Shown: positions 33,081-45,087 of the stretch, one piece after another | Layout of the letters: each line of letters starts with the position of its first letter | Position numbering within the stretch: the first letter of the stretch is position 1 | DNA from: Actinomadura fibrosa | GTDB lineage: Bacteria; Actinomycetota; Actinomycetes; Streptosporangiales; Streptosporangiaceae | Assembly: GCF_900659615.1 (NCBI RefSeq) | Contig: NZ_CAACUY010000005.1 | Span: 62,001-126,000 of the forward strand | DNA length: 64,000 nucleotides | Reading direction: 5' to 3' | The notes under the pieces: generated by a model | Told to the model about the DNA's origin: nothing | Databases searched by the model: none | Seen by the model: the letters and a program-made list of their open reading frames with translations, nothing else | Translations under genes and position numbers: made by a program

Positions 33081-34115
33081 ATGACACCCTCTGTCCGCCG
33101 CCGGGCACTCCCGGTCGTCCGCTGGCGCCGCTCGGTGACCGCCGGCACGATCGTCTCCGCCCTCGCGCTCTCCGCCGCGGCGGTGAGCACCGGCACCGCG
33201 CACGCCGCGGCGCCGGTCAAGGCGGACGACGGCGCCACGATCACCGCCGAGACCAAGATCGCCGCGAACGAGGTCGACATCACGATCGACTCCCCGGCGC
33301 TCGGCAAGTCGGTCAAGACGCGCATCCTGCTGCCCAAGGGCTGGCAGCGCGGCGCAAAGACGACCTGGCCGGTGCTGTACGCCTTCCACGGCGGCCAGGA
33401 CAACTACACGTCCTGGACGAAGAACACCGACATCGAGGCGTGGGCGGCGAAGTACAACGCCATCGTCGTCATGCCGGAGGGCGCGGACGGCTCGTACACC
33501 GACTGGTACAACTACGGCAAGGGCGGCACTCCCAAGTGGGAGACCTTCCACACCGCCGAGGTGCGCCAGCTGCTGGAGCGCAACTACGGCGCGGGCGCGG
33601 TCCGCGCGGCGATCGGCAACTCCTCGGGCGGCGAGGGCGCCATCGGGTACGCCGCGCGGCACCCGGGGATGTTCAAGTACGCGGCGTCCCTGAGCGGGAT
33701 CCTGTCGATGCGCTCGCCGGGCATACCCGCGATGCTGATGTTCCTGAACGCCGGCAACGGGCAGGACCCGTTCGCCATCTGGGGCATCCCGTACGCCGAC
33801 GACGCCAACTGGGCGGCGCACGACCCGGCGGCGCTCGCCGAGAAGCTGCGCGGCACCGGCCTGTTCTTCTCGGCCGGGACGACCGGCAGGCCCGGCCCCG
33901 GCGACCCGGACGTGGCGCCCTGGGACATCGGCCTGCTGAGCGAGATCGCCGTCGGCGCGAACAACAAGGACTTCAAGAAGCGGCTGGACGAGCTGAAGAT
34001 CCCGTACACGGCGCACATCTACGGCGACGGCCGGCACAACTGGCCCGCGTGGATCCGCGAGGCGAGCGGCATCTGGCCGACGCTGATGAAGTCGATCGGC
34101 GCCAAGCAGGTCTGA
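33081..34115 (+). CDS. Secreted esterase of the PF00756 (antigen 85/esterase D-like) family
   Basis: A 344-residue exported alpha/beta hydrolase. Residues 1-44 are a signal peptide (basic RRRALPVVRWRR, hydrophobic ALALSAAAVSTGTAHA, cleavage near AHA-A). The mature part shows LPKGWQRGAKTTWPVLYAFH, GGQDNYTSW, the nucleophile elbow IGNSSGGEGAIGYA (Ser near residue 178) and the late His in GDGRHNWPAW. It may cleave cell-wall or environmental esters, or transfer mycolate-like acyl groups as antigen 85 does; simple esterase is safer. AGGTGA precedes the ATG at 33081. It ends before a strong hairpin shared with the convergent GH3 gene. Confidence 0.9.
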   Translation: MTPSVRRRALPVVRWRRSVTAGTIVSALALSAAAVSTGTAHAAAPVKADDGATITAETKIAANEVDITIDSPALGKSVKTRILLPKGWQRGAKTTWPVLYAFHGGQDNYTSWTKNTDIEAWAAKYNAIVVMPEGADGSYTDWYNYGKGGTPKWETFHTAEVRQLLERNYGAGAVRAAIGNSSGGEGAIGYAARHPGMFKYAASLSGILSMRSPGIPAMLMFLNAGNGQDPFAIWGIPYADDANWAAHDPAALAEKLRGTGLFFSAGTTGRPGPGDPDVAPWDIGLLSEIAVGANNKDFKKRLDELKIPYTAHIYGDGRHNWPAWIREASGIWPTLMKSIGAKQV

Positions 34116-34176
34116 TCTGCGGGCAGGTCTGACCGGCGGGCGGGTCCGGCCCGCGCCGGCCTGACACGGACGAACC

Positions 34177-34223
34177 CGGCCCGGTTCCGGAGCGGCTGCG
34201 GCTGTCGCTCCGGAACCGGGCCG
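34177..34223. terminator. Strong bidirectional hairpin terminator
   Basis: An 18-bp perfect stem (34177-34194 with 34206-34223, beginning CGGCCCGGTTCC) and an 11-nt loop lie between the convergent esterase and GH3 genes. It would stop transcription from both sides. Confidence 0.8.
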
Positions 34224-34292
34224 CCGCATGTGCGGGGCCGGTACGGCCCCCCCGGTACGGTCCCCCGAGACGGCCCCGAGGAGCCGGAGGCG

Positions 34293-36158
34293 TCAGCGAC
34301 GGTAGCCGAGCCCGTGACCGAAGGGGTAGAGGGCGGTGCCGGGCTCGTCGCTGGCGGGGATGGCGACCGGCAGCCGTCCGCGCGGGTTCAGCTCGCCGAA
34401 CAGGACCTTGACCGCCGAGCGCAGCGCCTCGGCGGTGTAGGAGTAGGTGGCCAGGTAGGTGCGGGCCTCGGTGAAGTAGGCGATGTCGTAGGGGTCGCGG
34501 GCCGCGATGACGACGACGGGCTTGCCGGTGGCGACGAGCGCCTTGACGAGGTTCGCCTGCCCGGGCCCCTGGTGCGGGGGCTCGGTCTGGACGTCCCAGG
34601 CGCGGTTGGTGACGGCGACGACGAGGTCCTGCTCGCGGGCGGCGGCCACGGCCTGGTCGATGCGGGCCTGGGCCGGGCTGAGGCCCGTCTCCCGGACGGT
34701 CGTGGTGGCACCGCGCTTGGCGATCTCGGCGGCGAGGGTGGCGGTGGTGGTGACGCCCCAGCCGGTGACGAGGACGTTGCGGGCGCCGGGGCGCAGCGGC
34801 AGCACGCCGGCGTCGTTCCTGACGAGTGTGGTGGTGCGGTCGGCGGCGCGCTGCGCGGCGGCGAGGTGGGCGGGGGTGCCGACGACCCGGTCGATCGCGG
34901 ACTCGTCGGCGTAGGGGTCGCGGAACAGGCCGCGCCGCTTCTTCAGCTCCAGGATCCGGTAGACGGACGCGTCGATGCGGCTCTCGGTGAGCTCGCCGCT
35001 CCTCACGGCGCCGACGACGGCGGCGAGCTGGCGGGCGAACACGCCGTTGCCGGACGCGTCGGCGGGCGGCTTGAGCAGCACGTCCACGCCCGCCTTGAGC
35101 GCGAGGACGGGAATGCGCTCGTCGCCGTACTTGTCGCGGACGCCCTGCATGTCGAGCGCGTCGGTGACGACGACGCCGCGGTAGTGGAGCCGGTCGCGCA
35201 GGATGCCGGTGATGATCGGCCGCGAGAGGGTCGCCGGGTCCTCGGACGGGTCCAGCGCCGGGACGATGATGTGCGCGGTCATGATCGAGTCGGCGCCGCG
35301 GGCGATCGCGGCGCGGAACGGCGGCAGGTCGAGCCGCTCCCACTCCTCGCGGGTGTGGCCGATGCGCGGGACGCCGGTGTGGCTGTCGGTGGTGGTGTCG
35401 CCGTGCCCGGGGAAGTGCTTGACGGTCGCGGTGACGTTCCCGGCGCGGTAGCCGTCGAGCTGCGCGGTCACCATGCGGGACACCAGGCCCGGGTCGGACC
35501 CGAAGGAGCGGACGCCGATGACCGGGTTGGCGGGGTTGACGTTGACGTCGGCGTCCGGCGCGTAGTCCTGGTTGACGCCGATGGCGCGGAGCTCCTGCCC
35601 GGTGATGCGGGCGAGGGCCTTCGCGTCGCCGGTGCGGCGTCCCGCGGCGAGGGCCATGCTGCCCGCCGACTGGGTCGCGGGCGGCTGGACGCGGGCGACG
35701 ATGCCGCCCTCCTGGTCGATGGCGATCGTCGCGGGGACCGGGACGCGCTGGGCCGTCGCCGCGCGCTGGACGCCGTTGGAGAACGCGGCGAGCTGCCGTG
35801 GGCTCTCGACGTTGGCGGGGCTCGCGGAGTAGTAGATGAACCCGCCCGGGTGGTAGCGGGCCACGACCTGCGCGGCGTTGTCCACGCCGTACAGCCTGCG
35901 GTTGGCGGCGACGTCGGCGGGATCGGCGGTGTCGGCGCTCTTGCCGTGGACCTGGAGCACGAACAGCTGCGCGGCCTTCTCCTCCAGCGTCATCGAGCGC
36001 AGGACGCGCAGCAGCGCCGGGTCCTTCCCCGGTGCGGCGCCGCCGGGCGCGGCGGAGGCGCCGGGGGCGCCGAGCGCGGTCACGGCGAGGACCCCGGCGG
36101 CGAGGCCGCCGGCGAGGCCGGTGAGGCGCCCGCGGCGGCGCGTGCGGGATCGGTACAT
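34293..36158 (-). CDS. Secreted glycoside hydrolase family 3, NagZ-like beta-N-acetylhexosaminidase
   Basis: A 621-residue GH3 enzyme with a signal peptide (RSRTRRRGRLTGLAGGLAAG, cleavage near ASA-A at 36). The family signature KHFPGHGDTTTDSH (247-260) contains the Asp-His dyad (D258, H260) typical of NagZ-type N-acetylglucosaminidases, and D333 in VVTDALDM is the expected nucleophile. A second alpha/beta domain (about 430-615) is present, as in two-domain secreted forms. It probably trims N-acetylglucosamine from peptidoglycan or chitin fragments outside the cell. GGAGGGAG precedes the ATG. Confidence 0.94.
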   Translation of the reverse strand: MYRSRTRRRGRLTGLAGGLAAGVLAVTALGAPGASAAPGGAAPGKDPALLRVLRSMTLEEKAAQLFVLQVHGKSADTADPADVAANRRLYGVDNAAQVVARYHPGGFIYYSASPANVESPRQLAAFSNGVQRAATAQRVPVPATIAIDQEGGIVARVQPPATQSAGSMALAAGRRTGDAKALARITGQELRAIGVNQDYAPDADVNVNPANPVIGVRSFGSDPGLVSRMVTAQLDGYRAGNVTATVKHFPGHGDTTTDSHTGVPRIGHTREEWERLDLPPFRAAIARGADSIMTAHIIVPALDPSEDPATLSRPIITGILRDRLHYRGVVVTDALDMQGVRDKYGDERIPVLALKAGVDVLLKPPADASGNGVFARQLAAVVGAVRSGELTESRIDASVYRILELKKRRGLFRDPYADESAIDRVVGTPAHLAAAQRAADRTTTLVRNDAGVLPLRPGARNVLVTGWGVTTTATLAAEIAKRGATTTVRETGLSPAQARIDQAVAAAREQDLVVAVTNRAWDVQTEPPHQGPGQANLVKALVATGKPVVVIAARDPYDIAYFTEARTYLATYSYTAEALRSAVKVLFGELNPRGRLPVAIPASDEPGTALYPFGHGLGYRR

Positions 36159-36245
36159 GTCGGCTCCCTCCGCCCCCGAGCGGCCCGTGAGAAATGATCA
36201 AGCACTGCTGGCACGCTAACCCGGCGCGACGTCCCCGTCCACCGG

Positions 36246-37472
36246 TCAGCGGCGGGGCCTGCGGAAGAGGCGGCGGAGGCGGGCGCCCGGCCGGGGGCGG
36301 GCGGGGTCGGGCGCGGTGAGGGGGTGCTCCTCGACGTCGTAGCGGCGGACGTAGGCGCCGGCGAACGCCTGGACGCTCGCGCCGAGCGGCAGCGCCAGCA
36401 GCGCTCCGACGGGCCCGACGACGGCGGCGCCCGCGAGCACCAGGCCGAACGCGACGGCGGGGTGCATGTCCAGGGTCCGCGCGGTGATGCGCGGCTGGAG
36501 CAGGTAGTTCTCCAGCTGCTGATAGGCGGTGATGAACAGCAGCATCCACAGCGCGGTCGAGGGAGCCTCGGTCAGCGCGATCAGCACCGGCACCGCGCCC
36601 GCGAGATAGGTGCCGACGGCGGGGATGAACTGCGACACCACCCCCACCCACACGGCGAGGGTGAGCGCGTAGGGGACGCCGAGGCCGGCCATGGCGATGT
36701 AGTGCGCCACCGCGGAGATCACCGCGAGCAGCGCGCGCGAGTAGATGTAGCCGCCGGTCTTCTCGATGGCGATCTCCCAGGCCCACAACGCCACGCGCTG
36801 GCGGTGCGGCGGCAGCACCGAGCAGACCGTCCGGCGGAACCGCGGGCCCTCCGCGGACAGGTAGAAGGTGAACAGCAGCACGCCGAGGAACTTGAAGACC
36901 ACTTCCAGCGCGGTGGCACCGATGCCCCAGACGTTGCCCGCGAGCGCGGACAGGTGCCTCGACAGCTGGTCGGTGACGGTCGGCAGCCGCTGGAACAGCG
37001 TGTCCCGCGACAGGCGGGTCCCGAACGTCCCGTTGACCCAGTCGATGGACTGGCGGACGTACTCGGGGAACCCGGCGATGAGGTGGGTGGTCTGGGTGGC
37101 CAGCAGCGAGCCGATCCCGCCGACGAACCCGCCGACCAGCAGGGCGATCACCACGAACATCAGGCCGGTGGCGAGGCCGCGCCGCCAGCCGCGCGCGGCC
37201 AGCCAGTTGACGGCGGGCTCGATCGCGAACGCCAGGAACAGCGAGATGAGCAGCAACAGCAGCAGCTCGCGCAGCCGCTCGGCCAGCCACAGCCCGACCA
37301 CGAACAGCAGGACGGTGGCGCCGGCCAGCAGGAACGCCCTGGGAAGCCAGGGCGGCATCCGCCGCGGATCGGGCCGCCCGTCCGCGGCCGCCACCGCGGC
37401 TCCGCCGCCCTCGCCGCCGTCTCCCCGGCCGTCCTCCCGGCCGCTCCCGGCGTCGTGGGGCGTCTGCGGCAT
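36246..37472 (-). CDS. AI-2E family transporter (PerM/YdiK-like permease)
   Basis: A 408-residue membrane protein with about eight helices. The charged Gly-rich N-terminus (1-40) is cytoplasmic. Family motifs include LFLAFAIEPAVNWLAARGWR, GGYIYSRALLAVISAVAHY, the signature VSQFIPAVGTYLAGAVPVLI and QQLENYLLQPRI near the end. PF01594 proteins were named for autoinducer-2 export but most transport other things (some are Na+/H+ antiporters), so the substrate is open. It is in the same direction as, and 87 bp upstream of, the GH3 gene. Confidence 0.93.
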   Translation of the reverse strand: MPQTPHDAGSGREDGRGDGGEGGGAAVAAADGRPDPRRMPPWLPRAFLLAGATVLLFVVGLWLAERLRELLLLLLISLFLAFAIEPAVNWLAARGWRRGLATGLMFVVIALLVGGFVGGIGSLLATQTTHLIAGFPEYVRQSIDWVNGTFGTRLSRDTLFQRLPTVTDQLSRHLSALAGNVWGIGATALEVVFKFLGVLLFTFYLSAEGPRFRRTVCSVLPPHRQRVALWAWEIAIEKTGGYIYSRALLAVISAVAHYIAMAGLGVPYALTLAVWVGVVSQFIPAVGTYLAGAVPVLIALTEAPSTALWMLLFITAYQQLENYLLQPRITARTLDMHPAVAFGLVLAGAAVVGPVGALLALPLGASVQAFAGAYVRRYDVEEHPLTAPDPARPRPGARLRRLFRRPRR

Positions 37473-37585
37473 GTCCGCACGCTAACCGCGCCGACCGGCC
37501 GCGCCCGTCCGTCGGGCCACTCCCCTGCCGAACCTTTGCCGAGCCCATGCCGCCGCACCGCAGGAGGGGCGTCCGGCAGAGCCGA

Positions 37586-38770
37586 TCAGTTCGCGGGCGG
37601 CGAGGCGGACAGGACCGCGCCGCGCTCGTCGTCCATGCCCGCGACGAGGAACCGCCCGGTGCCCGGCACGCGCGCGAAGGCACGGACCTCGAACGTGCCG
37701 AAACGGGGAGCGCGGACGGCGGCCCGGGTCCAGGCGCCCGCGGGGGTCCGGTAGGCGAGGGCGGACTCGTAGGCGTTGACGTCGAGGGAGCCGATGAGCC
37801 AGACGCCGCCGTCCGCGTCGGTCACGGGCGCGGCGGCCTCGTTCAGCCGTCCCGCCTTGGTCGTGACGTTCTCGGCCGTCCAGCGCGAACCCGCCGGATC
37901 CCCGCGCAGGAGGTAGGACGACAGGACCGGCCCGACCGCGCCCCGTGGCCCGGCAGGCCCGCCGTTCGGCTCGGCGGGCGGGGCGTCCTGGCCGCTCGGG
38001 ATCGAGCGCGGCGGCTCGTCGCCGGTGACCTCGGCCGTGAGCCAGACGCCGCGCGCGGTCGCGGTGACCTGCATGAGCTGGTGCCGTCCGCCGGGCGGCA
38101 GAGCGCGGCCCAGCGACACGGGGCGCCACCGGGCGCCGTCGTGGTGGAACAGCCGCTGGTCGAACGAGATGGCCCAGACGTCGCGGGCCGACCGGGCGCT
38201 GACCTCGGTCGGCGGGAAGGGCAGGGCGGCTCGCGACCATCCGGCGGCGGTCCGGGTCCATGCCACGCCGTGGGCGGGCCCCGTGACGCCGTAGACGCGG
38301 ACGTCCTGCGGGGAGAGCACCTCGATGTCGGTCACGCTGAAGCCGGGAAGGCGCCGATCGACCGTCCAGCGGGCGCCGTCCCAGTGCAGGACGGTCGCAC
38401 CGGAACCGGAGCCGCCACCGGTCACCGCCCACACGTCGGACGCCGAGGACGCTCCGGCCGCGAGGACGGCGCCGACGCGTCCGCCCGACGGGTCCGACCT
38501 CGTCCAGTCGCGGCCGTTCCAGTGCCAGGCCGCGGGCCAACCGGCCGCGTCCTCGGGGCGGCGCCCGCCGAACACCCAGACGTCGTCGGGTCCAAGGGCC
38601 ACGATGCGGGGGTCGGTCCGCACGGCCGTGTCCTCGAACGCGGTCGTCCACGTGACGCCGGGACGCGTCCGTGCGACCCCGGCGGCGGCCGGGCCTCCTC
38701 CCTTCTGCTCCCCGCAGCCCGCCGCGAGGAGGAGCAGCGTGGCCCAAGCGGTCAGTGATCGGAATCTCAT
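37586..38770 (-). CDS. Predicted lipoprotein with beta-propeller-like repeats, unknown
   Basis: A 394-residue protein with a lipoprotein signal (TAWATLLLLAAGC, lipobox LAAGC, Cys19), so it should be anchored to the outer face of the membrane. The mature part has repeated PDDVWVFGG / ASDVWAVTGG / ARDVWAISFD motifs each followed by a HWDGARW-like strand, a pattern of beta-propeller blades seen in surface proteins. A Pro/Gly/Ala-rich loop lies at about 255-285. AGGAGG precedes the ATG. The function is unknown; ligand binding or adhesion is possible. Confidence 0.82.
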   Translation of the reverse strand: MRFRSLTAWATLLLLAAGCGEQKGGGPAAAGVARTRPGVTWTTAFEDTAVRTDPRIVALGPDDVWVFGGRRPEDAAGWPAAWHWNGRDWTRSDPSGGRVGAVLAAGASSASDVWAVTGGGSGSGATVLHWDGARWTVDRRLPGFSVTDIEVLSPQDVRVYGVTGPAHGVAWTRTAAGWSRAALPFPPTEVSARSARDVWAISFDQRLFHHDGARWRPVSLGRALPPGGRHQLMQVTATARGVWLTAEVTGDEPPRSIPSGQDAPPAEPNGGPAGPRGAVGPVLSSYLLRGDPAGSRWTAENVTTKAGRLNEAAAPVTDADGGVWLIGSLDVNAYESALAYRTPAGAWTRAAVRAPRFGTFEVRAFARVPGTGRFLVAGMDDERGAVLSASPPAN

Positions 38771-38823
38771 GACATCCTCCTAGTGGAACGATCGGTTCAT
38801 CGTGGCGGCGTGGGGCGGCGGCG

Positions 38824-38870
38824 CGGATGAGTACGCGCACCTAGACGGCCCGCGGCCGGGTACTCATCCG
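38824..38870. promoter_or_regulatory. 11-bp inverted repeat between lipoprotein and metH
   Basis: CGGATGAGTAC (38824-38834) and GTACTCATCCG (38860-38870) are exact inverted copies with a 25-nt spacer, upstream of both divergent genes. It could be an operator for an unidentified regulator or a weak hairpin. Confidence 0.45.
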
Positions 38871-38937
38871 GGGCGCGGCGGCGGGGCGCGGTCGCGGCGA
38901 TCGCGGTGGAAACCGACGGCCACCCCGGCGGGCACGG

Positions 38938-38943
38938 TAAGAT
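38938..38943 (+). promoter_or_regulatory. -10 box of metH
   Basis: TAAGAT sits 8 nt before the first base of the riboswitch P1 stem, so transcription would start at about 38950 and include the whole aptamer. No clear -35 box is seen. Confidence 0.45.
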
Positions 38944-38950
38944 CAGGCCT

Positions 38951-39036
38951 CAAGCCGAGAGGCGCTGCAACGGGCCGCCGGGACTCGCCGGCCCGCCACG
39001 CTCGGCCTGGATGACGGAAACAAGGGCGCCTCCCGA
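38951..39036 (+). ncRNA. S-adenosylhomocysteine (SAH) riboswitch controlling metH
   Basis: The leader matches the SAH aptamer: P1 GCCGAG (38954-38959) pairs with CTCGGC (39001-39006); the conserved AGGCGCTGCAAC follows; P2 CGGGCC (38971-38976) pairs with GGCCCG (38989-38994); and AGGCGC (38960-38965) can pair with GCGCCT (39026-39031) as the defining pseudoknot. The ribosome site GAGGGAGG starts 4 nt after the aptamer. SAH binding is known to turn such genes on, here raising methionine synthase when SAH accumulates. Confidence 0.85.
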
Positions 39037-39053
39037 GCAGAGGGAGGTGTCGG

Positions 39054-42689
<3,636 letters not shown>

Positions 42690-42743
42690 TCCGCCGGGCG
42701 CCCCGCGCCCGTCCCGCGGCGTGTGACAGCGGTGTCCTGAGCG

Positions 42744-43340
42744 TCAGCCTGCCTGCGTCGGTTCCCCTCGTGGACCGGCCTGCAAGCCGTCCAGGGTGAG
42801 GTCGAGCAGGCGTTCTGCCTGCTGCCGCCGTTCGGGACCCGCCGACGTGAGGGCGATGCCTTCGAGAGCGGTGGCGATGTCGGCGGGGCCGATGTCGGTG
42901 CGGATCTCGCCGGCGGCGGCGCACGCGTCCATGAGGACGGTCAGGGCGGCGTGGATCATCTCCCGGCTGTGGCCGTAGGGGTTGCCTCCCGTCGCGGCGA
43001 TGGCCCGCAGGGCGTCGATCATGCCGTACTTGGCGGTCACGTAGTCCAGGAAGAGCCGCGTCCAGGCGCGCAGGGCCGCGAAGGGCGGGTCGGCCGCCAG
43101 CAGCGCGGGGGCCGCGTCGCACAGCTGGGCGACCTCGTTGCGGTAGACCGCCTCGACCAGCGCCTCGCGGGTGGGGAAGTTGCGGTACAGCGTGGCAGTG
43201 CCGACCCCGGCCTCCTTGGCGATGCGCTCAAGGTGGACGTCGAGCCCCTCCCTCGCGAACATGTCCGCCGCGGTCGCGAGGATCTTCTCCCGGTTGCGCC
43301 GCGCGTCAGCTCGCAACGGGCGCTGTGCTTCCTGGGCCAT
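42744..43340 (-). CDS. TetR-family transcriptional regulator
   Basis: A 198-residue TetR protein: ADARRNREKILATAADMFAR, then the HTH LERIAKEAGVGTATLYRNFP and TREALVEAVYRNEV, followed by a helical effector domain of the TetR_C (SbtR-like) kind (LRAWTRLFLDYVTAKYGM). It is divergent from an SDR gene, and the gap between them holds two related palindromes built on AGTGGAG, the classical set-up for repression of the SDR and itself. It ends 54 bp from the convergent metH stop. Confidence 0.93.
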   Translation of the reverse strand: MAQEAQRPLRADARRNREKILATAADMFAREGLDVHLERIAKEAGVGTATLYRNFPTREALVEAVYRNEVAQLCDAAPALLAADPPFAALRAWTRLFLDYVTAKYGMIDALRAIAATGGNPYGHSREMIHAALTVLMDACAAAGEIRTDIGPADIATALEGIALTSAGPERRQQAERLLDLTLDGLQAGPRGEPTQAG

Positions 43341-43371
43341 CAGTGCCTGTCCTCCTGAACGCCCGACTTGC

Positions 43372-43421
43372 TAAGTGGAGGCGTGCCCACTTAACCTCCC
43401 AAGAGTGGAGACGCCTCCACT
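43372..43421. promoter_or_regulatory. Two palindromic operators between TetR and SDR genes
   Basis: Site 1 at 43372-43393 has TAAGTGG and CCACTTA arms around an 8-nt core. Site 2 at 43404-43421 is AGTGGAG-ACGC-CTCCACT, a perfect 7-bp inverted repeat. Both share the AGTGG half-site and their centres are about 30 bp apart, as expected for two dimers of one TetR protein. Confidence 0.7.
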
Positions 43422-43473
43422 TCGACTGTAGGTCACCGTACCGGCGTGCACCTACCTCACGGAAGGACCGGCC

Positions 43474-44211
43474 ATGTCAGGCATCGAGGGCAAGGTCATC
43501 GCACTGACGGGCGCCAGCAGCGGCATCGGGGAGGCGACGGCGGCCTACCTGGCCGAGCGGGGAGCCCGCATGGTGCTCGGGGCCCGGCGCGAGGACCGGC
43601 TGAACGCGGTCGTCGACAAGATCACCGCACAGGGCGGCTCGGCTGTCGGGATCAAGGTGGACGTCGCGAATCGCGAAGACCTCAAGCGCCTGGTCGATGT
43701 GGCGGCCGACCGTTTCGGCCGGCTCGACGTCCTGGTCTCCAACGCCGGCACCATGGCGGTCTCGCCGTTCGACGAACTGCGCCAGGACGACTGGGACGCG
43801 ATGGTCGCCACCCACATCACGGGCCTGCTGAACGGCATCGGGGCGGCGCTGCCCCTCTTCCGGCGGCAGCGCTCCGGGCAGTTCGTGAACGTCTCCTCCA
43901 CCGCCGCCTACGTCGTGAAGGCCCCGCAGGGCGTCTACGCGGCCACCAAGACGGCGGTGAAGGTGCTGACCGAAGGACTGCGGCAGGAGTCCGGGCCCGA
44001 CCTGCGCGTCAGCCTCGTCTCGCCCGGCCTGACCAACACGGAGGGCGTCGGCAAGGGGGCGGACCCCGAGACGGCGGCGCTGATGGTGAAGGCACGCGAA
44101 GAGATCGGCCTGCCGCCTTCCGCCATCGCCTCGGCCATCGGCTACGCGATCGAGGCACCGGACGGCGTCGACGTCAGCGAGATCGTCGTCCGCCCCACGG
44201 CCCAGACCTGA
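43474..44211 (+). CDS. Short-chain dehydrogenase/reductase
   Basis: A 245-residue classical SDR: TGASSGIGEAT (12-22), GARREDRL after strand 2 (basic residues, NADPH-type), SNAG in place of NNAG, the catalytic NVSSTAAYV and YAATK. It belongs to the YdfG/clavulanate-dehydrogenase-like group. It is divergent from a TetR regulator with shared operators and is most likely induced by the substrate sensed by that protein. The substrate is unknown. Its end meets a 13-bp hairpin. Confidence 0.94.
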   Translation: MSGIEGKVIALTGASSGIGEATAAYLAERGARMVLGARREDRLNAVVDKITAQGGSAVGIKVDVANREDLKRLVDVAADRFGRLDVLVSNAGTMAVSPFDELRQDDWDAMVATHITGLLNGIGAALPLFRRQRSGQFVNVSSTAAYVVKAPQGVYAATKTAVKVLTEGLRQESGPDLRVSLVSPGLTNTEGVGKGADPETAALMVKAREEIGLPPSAIASAIGYAIEAPDGVDVSEIVVRPTAQT

Positions 44212-44247
44212 CCTAGCCGCAGCCGTTCACGCTGCCCCTCGCAGGCG

Positions 44248-44276
44248 TCCGGCGGACCGCTCGGCGGTCCGCCGGA
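44248..44276. terminator. Bidirectional hairpin between SDR and SnoaL-like gene
   Basis: A perfect 13-bp stem (TCCGGCGGACCGC at 44248-44260 with 44264-44276) and a 3-nt loop lie between two convergent genes. Confidence 0.75.
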
Positions 44277-44309
44277 CAGCGCGCCTCCGGTCCCGGCAGA
44301 GTGCCGCGC

Positions 44310-44675
44310 TCAACCGGTGGGGGTGACGAACTCGGGCTGGTCGAGGACGCGGAGCCAGCTCCCGTCGGGCTGGCGGCGGACGACCTGAGCGCGGGCGCCC
44401 GCCCCGTCCTTCGGCGGGGTCGAGGTGAGCGCGATGTCGCCACTGATCAGCGTGGGCAGCGGCTCCTCGGGCTCGAAGTGCGGGCGAGCCTCCAGCACCT
44501 TCTCCCACAGCGCGCGGATCGCCTCCCGTCCCACCGTCTGGGAGCCCGGCGGGTAGGCCAGGACCGCATCCTCCTCGTACAGCGCGGCGACCCCCGCGGC
44601 GTCACCGGCGTTGGACCGCTCGACGAACAGCCGGGTGATGTCCTCGGGCCGCATCGCCTTCTCATATTCCGTCAT
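44310..44675 (-). CDS. SnoaL/NTF2-like (DUF4440-type) small protein
   Basis: A 121-residue cone-fold protein: LFVERSNAGDAAGVAALYEE, DAVLAYPPGSQTVGREAIRA and a closing WLRVLDQPEF strand, the ordinary YybH/NTF2-like pattern. Such proteins may be isomerases, hydrolases or ligand carriers; no active site can be named here. The ATG at 44675 is chosen because AAGGAG lies 6 nt upstream; the ATG at 44681 is too close to it. No operon partner. Confidence 0.88.
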   Translation of the reverse strand: MTEYEKAMRPEDITRLFVERSNAGDAAGVAALYEEDAVLAYPPGSQTVGREAIRALWEKVLEARPHFEPEEPLPTLISGDIALTSTPPKDGAGARAQVVRRQPDGSWLRVLDQPEFVTPTG

Positions 44676-44767
44676 GGCCATCTCCTTCGCTTCCGGTCCT
44701 TCAACTCTGACGCGACCCCGTCCAGAAGTCCAAGAGATAGTTCAACTAGCTGCCAGCACTCTCAATT

Positions 44768-45058
44768 ATGGGTATCCCGACGGTTTGATCGGGCAGTACC
44801 CCTCCCGCCACCGTGCTCGACGCACCGGATCCGCGGGCGCTGGCCGGTTTCTACCGCCGCTTGCTGGGGTCGAAGGTCGTGGCGGACAGCGCGGAATGGG
44901 TGGCGCACCTGGACATCGAGGTGGACGATCTGGACGCGGCCGGCGCGCGAGCAGAGGCCGAGGGTGCGGTGCTGGCTGACTTCCAGCCGCAGGAGCACGT
45001 CCGGGTCTATCTCGATCCGGCCGGGCATCCGTTCTGCCTGTTCCTGCCCGGCGCCTGA
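44768..45058 (+). pseudogene. Broken VOC (glyoxalase-fold) gene with stop codon and internal deletion
   Basis: From an ATG at 44768 the frame reads MGIPTV and hits TGA at 44783-44785, then continues in the same frame as VLDAPDPRALAGFYRRLLG to EWVAHLDIEVDDLDAAGA and RVYLDPAGHPFCLFLPG, which is unmistakably a VOC domain. Intact relatives have about 30-40 more residues between the EWV and HLDIEVDDL parts, so a segment has been lost as well. A GTG at 44813 could still yield an 81-residue protein, but without the middle it should not fold normally. Confidence 0.75.
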
Positions 45059-45087
45059 GGTCGCGCGGATACGGCAGGATGCCCGTC

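Noticed and set aside
31546..34115. Part of a natural-product gene cluster around the P450
   Set aside because: No synthase, NRPS, PKS or tailoring genes lie nearby, and the neighbours are unrelated hydrolases.
33973..37683. 1236-codon minus-strand frame across the GH3 and AI-2E genes
   Set aside because: It runs in another frame of two well-supported genes and is Arg/Pro-rich nonsense.
38780..39053. Cobalamin riboswitch in front of metH
   Set aside because: The region is too short and lacks a B12-box; the pattern fits the SAH aptamer instead.
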